NCBI GenBank assembly: GCA_025617745.1
Contig: CM046853.1
Location: 30,865,313 to 30,929,312 of the forward strand
DNA: 64,000 bases
Reading direction: 5' to 3'
Source of the DNA: Heliocidaris erythrogramma
Taxonomy: Eukaryota > Echinodermata > Echinoidea > Camarodonta > Echinometridae
The position numbers were made by a program, and so were the translations under genes. Positions within the stretch are counted from its first letter, which is position 1. Each line of letters starts with the position of its first letter. Below the pieces are notes generated by a model, which saw only the letters and a list, made by a program, of their open reading frames with translations, was not told the origin of the DNA and ran no database searches. This document shows positions 35,588 through 46,900 of this stretch, piece by piece.

Positions 35588-37924
35588 CCCCCCCCCCCCC
35601 TCCCTTGCGAAGCGCGAAGGCTTTGATGTTTTACAAAATTTTGAGTGAAAGATATCGGCTGTAGCACCTTTTTCGGCGGAAAGTTAGTTCGACGCCCTGA
35701 ATGCTTTTCAATACTGCACTGTACATGTAACAACAATAGATGCGCATGCATATAGCGGGCGGGTTCTAATAGCGGGCGGGTTCTACACAAGTGTCCGTAG
35801 CAGAGATCAACTCTTGAATGTATACACATATACGTTGGGCAGGACGAGCAGCAAATTCATGGATGAATGATTTTGTAACTTGATTTCTTACTTATTTAAA
35901 CAAAATAAAGTCCATCACGCCCCTCAATTATTTCTCTCTTTATATCGCTTTCATTTCATCATTCCCTGTCTGTACTTTTTCGATTTATTTCTCTAACTTC
36001 CCCCTTTTTCGCTCTCACGTTTTTTTCTTTTGGCGTTTTTGGGGGCGACCGCCCCCATCGCCCCCCCCCCCCCCCCCCCCCGCTGGCTACGCGCCTGGTC
36101 ACAAAAAAGGAGAGCGCATCAGCTCGGCTTACCGTATGATCATCCATCAACTGTTGGCTGAGACGGGCCCAGTTTTCATCGTCATAATTCACACGATAGA
36201 AACCGAACTGCTGGATGTTGGCCAGATACCAATCGTCTGGACCCATGCTGGATGAGAGATTGACCAGGGCTGGAGAAAGTGAAAAACGGGAGGGATATTC
36301 ATATCAGTTTTCCATCGACCCCTGTTTTTAATTCACATAAAAGAGCAACTTAACATTTTTAAGTAACTTACTCGAAAAGCATTGTCTATATTAAGATTGA
36401 TAAATCACCTCCAAGCATTAAAAATCAAATTCCTCATGTTCTGATGATTCTGTAATCCTATTATATTGATCAATAAAAACTGAATGAAAAAAAAAAAAAA
36501 AAATCCGTTTTCTTGAGTACCTTTTTTTTTCTTGATATCTTGCTCTTTCATATATAATTCAATCAAGCTTCAACGATGCTTGCTGTAATTTGTATTTGGT
36601 ATAATTTACATAACACGTACGGTCTCCTAACATAAAAATTTGAGTTGTGCTTTGAAGGGAACATTTTCATTACTTTTCTTTATAATTCGTTTTGCCCCAA
36701 CAAACTATAACTATAAAGAAACACTTTAAAGTGACAGTAAACTGGAGCTCCTAAATAGTGCCATCTTTTAACAGGATTTGATAAAACATCTGTGCCTCTC
36801 ATTTTCCCATCATGCATCATTCTAGTTTGTAAAAGCTTAGAATGTACCTGTCACACAATTTTCCACAATGCCAAGTCTAAAATAATAGTTTGAAATATAA
36901 AATGTAACTATTATCCAAACAAGCTGTTTGTCAAAATTCAAAGAAAATTTCAATTAATTTCAAATTATAATCTTAATTTAGCAACCACTGTAAGATGGCG
37001 CTTTTCAAGTTCTGCCAGTTTAATGCCATTTTAAGCTCTCAAAATGCCATTTCAATACCATAACTTAACCTGGGAAGATTCTCTTACCCCATGGTTCTTT
37101 TTCGATCCACATCGAATGAGGGTTGTCGAAATCGGGGCCTGTCTGCTGTGTGTACGTGAGATATACATACCACAAATATCTGAAACAAACGACAATACAA
37201 CAATTACTGGAAACGCAGAGTTTTCAATTTAGGTGGAAGCAAGAATCTTGGGGATCTGTTCAACTTTATGTCAGGTCAATTTAGTGACAGCTATTGGACA
37301 TCAAAATCTTAATCTGCCAGTTCTAAATTACATGTCCCAAGTATAGTTATATTCGTTTTGTATCTTGATTGTGCAAGGAGAAATACCATAATGGTCAAAC
37401 AAAGGTCCTCAGGAAATGTGTGTTTACATGTTGGTAAATGGGAGTAGATCCTCTTCCAGGACTGGAGGAAATTACACAGATACAACCAGAATCAGAAGCT
37501 TCATAGTAAAGCACCAAAGTTGCCCCCGCCCCCCAATAAAACATATCATCTTGTCCCACAAATAAATCTGGATGTGTAAAAAAAAAAAACCTCGGAAAAT
37601 GAAACCTTCCAAACAATGAAATATAAAAGGTATTACACGATCAGACTTCAATTTTGCCGCCTGCGAATTCTCTAATATTCCCTGCTTCAATAACCGTGGA
37701 GAAGCTAGTAATTAAGAGGCGTTAAGAAAATCACGAAGGGTACTATTAGGATGTCTCCCCCCCCCCCCCCCCAATCAGAAAAACGGATCGACGCCCCTGG
37801 AGGCCACTGAGTCCAAGAACCAATGGCTATGAAGTGACGGGTCAGAGGCTCCACAGCCATTGCTAGGAAATTAATTGATAGATGAATAATGATGAATATA
37901 GGCCAAAAGGAGTTAGGTAATGTC

Positions 37925-37955
<31 letters not shown>

Positions 37956-40900
37956 TTTTTTTTTTTTTTGGGGGGGGGAATCATACCAATTATCACTCAC
38001 AAGACAAGAAACCTGTGTAAATACAACAAGCTTGCAGGGGCATCTATCCGAAAATTTTGACAGAGAGAGATAGGGGTCATCAGAGAAAGAATATACACAT
38101 TTTTTTCTGAGCCACGTACCCCACATCGCCATATTTGTCATCGACTCCTGCCTCGGGGTTGACGAGGAAATGTTCCTGTGAAGCATTGAGTTGGTTGCTG
38201 CCATAGCGGTGGAGATCGACCACGGGGTAACCCATCTGTAGCGTCCAGGTATCCATGATTGCCTTCACGTCGTTGTCTCCTTTGCCTTCATCTGCCTAGG
38301 TGTGGAATATAAGGGTTATAATGATATTCCCCCGTTCTTTTATACGATAGCGGATTTAGGGGGGGGGCGATTCCGGCCCTTGACCCCCCACCCCTTCGAA
38401 AGAAAAGTGTACATTGTGCCCCTTCTTTTTGGAATTCTGCCCCCACCTTTTTTTTTTTTTTTTTGCTTTTGCTTGGATTCAAAGAAGACAAAAAATGTTG
38501 AAGAATGTATCGTCAAAGAAGTGATGTGCCTACAACCTTCGCATCCCTAGCTAAATGTTTAAACCACTCAAATCGATTACATCTCACACACAAAAATATG
38601 ACGTCACTGCAAAATCGTGATCTGAACTTCGTGTCATTGAAATCTGTATTAATGAGTCTGTCTAAGTCTACCCATGTATTTTTTAGTGATTGTTTGGCTC
38701 GATGAATTTATTTTATTGATTGACCTAACTACTAAGAAAGCGAGTAGTCAACAGGTGTGGGATTTCCCAATTTAAATTTATCTAATGGTCCCATGACTAT
38801 CGGATGGATTTTGAATAGTGATGCTTTACCGAAGGGCATTGTAGCGTGCTGATTAATTTTGATCTCGAATGCGGGTCTTTTTGATTACCTGACCATCGCT
38901 CCGAGTAGGCCTACTTAACAATGTTGCTTCCTCTTATACATTTCTTGGCATAAAAGCTCCTTCAATCATGTTAAAGACCTCAGCCTGACCCAAAACAACC
39001 ATATATTGACGTAAAGCTTAGTAAACAAAGAATATAATTACCCTGGGTATTCATAAATTTTCGTCTCCGTTTATCCATAAAAAATAAAAAAGATAATTTT
39101 TTTTGGTCCGCCCCCTCCCTATGGCGTACCAACAGAGGAAACTGCAGGGGGTCGCTAGACGTGTGACGACATGTCATGTATACAGCTCCGAGTGCGTCTA
39201 CACGATATGTCGTCATCAAATTTTCACCCCCCGCAAAGTAGCGTTCCTCAGAGGCGGGGCCCTCGTCAGAAAAACCACCGGGGCTCAACATTCGGGACGC
39301 TGTTACTCATTCCACAGGAAACGGAATCTCATGAAGTTGGTTTCAATTTGTTCAGAAAATATATAGTTCCCCGTGGATGAACAAAGGGTATATTTCAAAA
39401 TTCGGTCAGGCTGAGATCTTTAACTCTTAGAGCGAGGCTGTTTGAAAATACAACAGCGATCATAAAACAGAAACATTAAAGACAGGAACCAAACAATTAT
39501 TTTTTTTGTGGAGGCTATATTCTATTCTTTCACTTGAAACGAAACCCTCTTTTCTAGTTGATTGTTGGGCAGATAGATTATCATTTAACCATTTGGATGA
39601 AGAGTTCATTGTTACCTCTTTGAGAGCAAACCATAGATCGTCAGAGTCAGCATTACTCTCCTTGTGGCTGTTAAGATAATAGCTCAGACCTTCAACGAAG
39701 ACTTCTTCACCGAGGAAGTTGTTCAACATACGAATAATCGAAGCTCCCTGGAAGAATGAAATGAACATGCCATATCCGTAACGTGTTATTTGCGTTTGTA
39801 TTTAATAGGATACACATTTTCATATGTTAGAAAACTAAGTGAGTGTCGAGAAGAAGTGAGATGGACTTTCCTTAAATGTTATTTGCGTTTGTATTAGGAT
39901 ACACATTTTCATTTGTTAGAAAACGAAGTGAGAGTTGAGAAGAAGTGAGGTGGAGTTCCTTAAATGGCCGTTGCACACGTCGCGTCATTTGCTAACAGGG
40001 CTGCGTCGGCAACGAGTGCGGTATTTGACGCTTCGTTTCCTTGATGATCTTTTTCGTCACTAGATCATTTCGCTCGTCATGTCTCTAAGAGCCAGATCAT
40101 TATCACCGATGTTCCCATACAATTATTCATATTCTCAAGGTATCCATTGATAGAATGCTTCATTGCAATTAACATTAACCCTAAAAAGGCCGGGATATTT
40201 TGGCTATGCCACAGCCGGGGGGGGGGGGGGTGGAATCCACCCCCCCCCCCCCCCCCGCCGATATCTCGACCGTCGACCGTGCGATCGCGCCGAAAATCGG
40301 CAAGCACGTCGTCCACAACGTAATCTACAAAACTATATAGTTAAATGCTGCGAAATATTTTCACATTAATTAATTATGCAAATTTATGCATGAAATGAAA
40401 ACTCTTTCCAGTATTCTTAGCAAATATACTTGAAAAATATTCGGAATCAAAATTGATTGCTTATGTATTTTATTGTATTTAAAATTTCTTATGTATTTCT
40501 TTGTTTTTTTACCTTTTGTTTTTTATTGTTTTTTTGATGAAATTTGTCGGGGACACTTTCGCGAACATAAACAGCCTAAAATAAATTAATTTCAATCAGC
40601 AAATGTAAAAATATTCATAGATTTCTAAATTTTGGCTGAAAACACATTTTATATTGAAATTATACATGAAATCACGTTTTTGAGCAATTTTCGGTCTGAC
40701 GTGCAAGTGCGAAATGTTGCGTAACTTCGGAACCGCATGCCCGGACTTCGCGAATTTGGTCTCAAAAGATGCGTGAGATTCGAAAGAAAAAGTCATGAAA
40801 CGCCGCGGTGACTGCTTTGCGCTTTGCGGACATATCCGAGAAACGTCGAGGGGGGTGGATTCCACCCCGGCCCTTTTTGGGTTAATATCGATATTAACTT

Positions 40901-43900
40901 ATCAGCGCTCATATCCGTCATCCGCAGTTACACCCTATTAAAGCGCTCCAATATCATAATTATTTGCTTTCGCATGGCCATCATAACGGTGCTTACAACA
41001 TTAAAGGGCCCCTGCAGCCCAAATGAAAGTTTATTCATGTTGATGTGCAGGGATGCATACAACTAATATTCTGTTTTTCAAACATATAGATATGTTTCAT
41101 AGATTTTTGAAATATTTTTCCCAACCTCCTAAGCTCCACTCTCAAAAAATGCTCCAAATCTCATTCCTATGTAATGACATCATCTGTCAATCATCAGTCA
41201 GCTACACTAACATTCTCCAATAGACAGTGGAATGTAACTTCCCCCAGTTCAGCACATGCTCACAATTGAATTGCATGCTTTCAAACAATACCTTCTCAAT
41301 ACAATTCGTTTCCATGTGATGCTGCAGCACTTCTGACATAGCAACTCCTATGTGGGCATTGTATGGTCTATTAGAACAGATGGTTATCTCTGGCAAAGTT
41401 ACATACCAATATTTTTCCTTAGCTCACTAATGATTGACAGATGATGTCATTGCAGGAATGAGATCTGACGCATTTTGGGAGGGAACTTAGCATGTTTGAG
41501 AAAACGATTTTAAAAATATTTTTAAAATTTATGAAACATATTTAGATGCTTGAATAACAAAATATAAGTTATATATGCACCCCTGCACATCAAGAGGAAT
41601 CAACTTGCATTTGGGTTGCAGGGGACCTTTAAAAAGAATTTTTTCCAACCATGTACACAATCACTATTCCCCTGGGTTCAGAGAGCCAACTGTAGATAAA
41701 AGGTCTTGTCTAAGACCACTCGACAAAGTTTCGAACCCTCAACCTCTCAGTTAAAAGTCAAGTAAATGAATCTCTATACTACAGTGCCCCCATCGTGATC
41801 TTGCTCAGCACACATTTTTGATTATCTTCAAACACTATCAAAAGAATCAAATATAATTGTCCCTCTCTTACCTTGCTGTATGAAATGGAATCGAAAATCT
41901 CGTTGATTTCATCCGGGGAATTGACAGGTACTCGAACCGGATGTGACGTACCCAGGGAATCAGGCTCGAACACTACCTCTAGATCCACCACAACAAATTG
42001 TTCCCTCTGTTTCATAAAAATAAACAAGTCATTAAAATATCATAATTTAGTTACATACGTACAAAATTTTTAGCTATTTAACCATATCTTATATAAAACA
42101 TAATATTTACTGTTTGAACAAGTTGAATTCTCAGCATTACCTGGAGCATTACCTTACATTGCTTCAGACGACAACAATCAAGACATACATGTATATTGTT
42201 TTTAACTAAAGTTTACATCATCATTGTGAACGCCGATCATCTATTACTACAAAATGATATCAACGGATAAGTGCGTCATTATTATCGAATCCTATTATTG
42301 GGGTAATAATTCACTGTAAAGAGTGCTGAAAAATTACTTGCAAATATGATTATCATTATTTATTATTCCTGTAACTGTTGTTGTTCTTCTTGTTGTTCTT
42401 CTTGTAGATGTTACCATTATTATTATTATCATCATTATAATTATTATTGATCTATTTCAATTGAGATTAATTATAATATATGATCGCACCTGCAGATATC
42501 AACTAACATATTTTGACAACTACAGGTGGGGGTGGGGTGGAATGGGGAGATGGGGTAACAAGTGACTCACCATTCCCCAATCTGGTTCTGTGTAGTCGAC
42601 ACCGAGATATTCGACGTAGCTGGCGAATCCCTCGTTGAGCCAGAGATCATCCCACCATATAGGTGTCACAAGATTACCAAACCACTATAGGAAAGATGAG
42701 AAAAGTATGACGTCATAATGGGTGGTAAAATACAAATTACGTGTACAAAGGATAGAAGTCTCACTTTCATATCTTACTTATTATATCATGCTAAATCTAA
42801 AATTCAAGGTTGTGAATATATCACAATGACCAAAAATTGTTGGTGTTGCTATTATTGTTTTGTTGCAGATATCTGCAATATTTGTTGCTGCCACATGTTT
42901 GCTGTTGTTTTATTGGCGAGTTTTTTTCATGTCGATGATGCATACTGCGATATAGTTTTCATTTTGCTGAGTGCCGACAACAAATACATCTTGAGTGATG
43001 TAAAATATCCTACATTTGTTGTAATGAAATAGCTGTCCTTAATGTAAAGCCTCTTTATAGAATGTAAGGAACTTTCAGTGTTACCTGATGGGCGAGTTCG
43101 TGAGATACCACAACAGCAACACGTTGTTTGTTGCTAGCTGAGTTGACTCTGCTGTCGTAGAGTAGAGCAGTTTCACGGTATATGATGAGACCCCAGTTCT
43201 CCATGGCTCCTGCTGCAAAGTCAGGCACGGCAATCATGTCTGAGGGAAGAAGAAGAAACGGAATGACAGGAGGCACGGTTAGACCAATAAAACAAAGACA
43301 TACAGATACACAGAGAGAGCTAGGGGTCGTCAGAGAAAGAATATACACAATTCCAATCGGGTTTGGCCTTGTAATTCGTTTATATTAAGTTTTATTCATT
43401 TTAATAATGTATTGTTGATTGCATCGAATAAATGACCTCTGAAGAGGTAAAAAAAATAATTAAGTTTTATTAGGCTATGTTACTGGACGATGCATGTGTT
43501 CGAAATTGATAACTTCTTCTTCTTCTTCTTCTTCTTCTTCTCATCCTTCTCCTTCTCCTTCTCCTTCTTCTTCTTCTCCTTCTCCTTCTCCTTCTTCTCC
43601 TTCTCCTTCTCCTTCTCCTTTACCTTTTCCTTCTCCTTCTTCTGTTTTCTTTTTCTTCTTCTTCTCTTCTTGTTCTTACCACACAAGATTTCAAAAAACA
43701 TTTTAATTTGAATGATTGGTAGAGACAGTATCCTCCCAATCAATTAAGATACCGTCATACCTTGTTTTGAAAGAGGGAAAGGCGTATCGAAGTATTCTTC
43801 GAAGTACGTTGTGATATTAGCTCCGATATCCAAAGCGTATTTCGTCGAGTTTACTGCCTCTGGTCGTGACCACACACGGAACTAAAGAGTAAAAAACCCA

Positions 43901-46900
43901 AAATGACCGCCAGTTTTAATTTAAGACTATCTAAATAAAAATAGACTAACATCAAGTGTTAGATGTAGTCCGATTTTAAATGTTGTATGTATTTGAAGAA
44001 AATCAACAGAATTTTTAAATTCAAACTTTACCAATATTAATCACTAACCAGCATAAAACTTGGTTAGTGATACAAAAGAGATATTAAACAAACATATGGG
44101 TACCGGAACGTCGTGGTAACCAATGACTCGGCAAATTTTTGTTGGTTAATAGTTGGGTACTTTTCTTTTACCCACTGAATGAATAAGTTCTTTTCATTGC
44201 AGAATTGCCGTCATGTTTGGTAAAAATCTAGCAAATCTATCAAATAAATGATCTAACTGTGCTTTTCTAGATATAAATCCATTTTATTGGTGTGTGTGTG
44301 TGGGGGGGGGGGTTGTGTGGGCTTACATAGATTCATTTGTGGGGTACAGAGAACAATAGAGCACAATGATGACCTTTATTCCGTCATGCTTGTGGGGTAC
44401 AAAATACAATAGGAGAAATGCTTGCGGGGTACAAAATACAATAGGAGAAAACAATAAAGTTCCCCACAAATCAATGTGTGTAGAGGTGGGCGTGTGTGTG
44501 TGAGTGTGGGATGGGAACTACTTGCCCGAACTCCATTTTCGGTTATCTTCTCCGTGTAGTCGAAATAGCCGACGACGAAGGCAAGAAGGTAGGTCGGCAT
44601 CTTGGGCGTTGCCCTGTAGCTCGTAATTTTCCACCCAGCAGTATTACCGTCCCGTTCGTCTTCCTCGATGCCGTTGGAGAGAGCAACCATGTCTTCACGG
44701 TGCTCGATCTCGGTGTAGAAGATGGCCCGGAGGTCGGGCTCGTCGAAACATGGCAGGGCGCGGCGAGCGTCGGTGGGCTGCATCTGAGAAGTGGCGAGCC
44801 ATCTGAGAGGGACGCCGAGAGTGTCGAGAAGATACATATAATTTAGAGAGAGAGAGAGAGAGAGAGTGAGTTGGAGGGAGAGAGAGAGAGAGAGTGAGAG
44901 TTGGAGGGAGAGAGAGAGAGAGAAATAAAGAATGAGGTAATAAGGGGATAGAATGAGAGTGAGAGAGAGAATGAGAGGAATGGAGAGAGAGATATAATTA
45001 GAGACAGAGGGAGGGAGAAGGAGAGACACAGAGAGACAGAGAGGAGAGAGAGAGAGACAGAGAGTAAGAGAGAGACAGAGAGAGATGGTGATGAAAGAGG
45101 GGACACAGAGGCGGAGAAAAGGAAGGGGTTAACTTGCGTGTTTTGTTGTGTTTTTTTTGTAGCCTTAACAGGAAATATGCGATAAATCAGAATATCGGAC
45201 CCAAACAGAGGCGGGTCTAGTGGTATTTGCCCGATGACATCGCTCCCTCCCCCCCCCCCCCCCCCCCCCTCCTCTCGCCGGCAAAGCCCAAACTGACATC
45301 TAGCATACCCCAAGTGCACGTAGAGTATAAAAAAGAAATATGCCCTCTACATATGCACCCGGCAGCAATTTTAGCCCTCATCATGCTCATAAGGCATCTG
45401 GAAAAATAAGATTACCTTTTTTCAGACTTGTGTCATCCCCCCCCCCCCCCCCCCCCCCCCCCCCGCCAGAAAATCATGGTTCCGCCACTTGGAAATGCTA
45501 TAGGGATCAATGTACACTATACAACTAACAAAATAGTTTTACGGCCTATGGCTAAATAACCTTAATCCAGAGTCCCATTATCTGCAAATATGTATAAATC
45601 TTCTTATCTGTATATTTACGCCTTAAGTATTGCCAGGTGAGACGAAGTTAAGAAGTTATATTTGGTCAATGATGTATCAATACGTCACGTGAACTGTGCA
45701 CAAAGCCATAGGTGCTTTATGCTCGCTTTGGTAGAAGAAAATTCTCGAAAACTTTGAAAATAACTGTATCGAGATTAACGAATACTGAAATGAAGACCAG
45801 CCTCTCCCATTTCGAAATGAACATTAGGGTGACAGAGCAACCGAAGAATTGAATGTAGAAGTACATGTAGTATATTTCAAAGACATTATATCATATAAAC
45901 TTCAATAATTAAATACACCAAGCTACGAATCTTGTAACAGTGCGTACTCGCATGAAACCTGTTTCATCTCATTTATATAGCACTTTGCAATGTTCCGTAC
46001 GTCATGTATGTAGACCATATTCAAGTTCGTTGATGTTGAAATGGTTTTAGTTCTACCAAGACTGTGCGTATAAAAATTTAGGGTGCAAGCTCGGTTGAAG
46101 AACTGTTGAGCAATTCCAAGATAATGTTCCAAATAAACAAATGAAAAAAAAAACCAAACATATACTTTACCGGTTGAAAGTATCTAATTGATAGGTCTTA
46201 AGGACTGCCAGATATCCAATAATAAATTATATTTCGACGTCATTTGGAGAACATAACTATTGCTCCCGTGTACTCAATTACGAATATGGAACATAATCAA
46301 TACTCTTTTAAGAGAACTGTTATGGTCTGAAATTAAGCTGCAGTAGAAGAAATAGAAACGGGATGATAATGTTATTCTGAAGACAGACTAACTTGGTTTC
46401 GCCTCCTTCCGTGTAACTACTGCGGTAGAAGCCAGCGAGGCCGTCCCACAGCTCCCCTAGGTATTCGATCTCCAGCACGTAACCCGTTCCCGCCTCGAGC
46501 ATCGTGTCGGCATGGAAATGGACGAAGTCGTATTCGTCTGTGTAATCGACGTGTGCGTGTATGGCCTGGCCATTCTTTGACTCGAGTGTGAATGAACGGA
46601 TGGTGATGTTTTTACGGTGAAGGGTGATGACATCGGTGGCTACTACACACTCCATTACGATCTTGACTCTGCCGTCAAAAGTAAATCTCCGATCGTCTGT
46701 ACTTAGGTCCTGGGTCATTAAAAGAATGAAGAAGGATTTGAAAAGCACTTTTTAAAGCTGATCGAAAGGGGGGAAATATCTTTCAAATCATGGTTGGATT
46801 GGAATTGGAATCTTTCAGATTTATGGTTATAATCAAAAGCAAGAACATGGATTTGAAATTAAGGAACTTTTAAAACTTATCGAAAGATGATTCATGATTA

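Noticed and set aside
2569-39291. Related peptides ([12 protein letters not shown]) open in both T1 elements
   Set aside because: The similarity follows from the shared MITE DNA. The frames are short, end differently and have no known domain.
44376-45029. 217-codon minus frame that adds a Ser/Leu-rich N-terminus to exon 4
   Set aside because: The extra part is a (GA)n microsatellite read in frame. A good acceptor stands at 44803 and the family alignment starts there.
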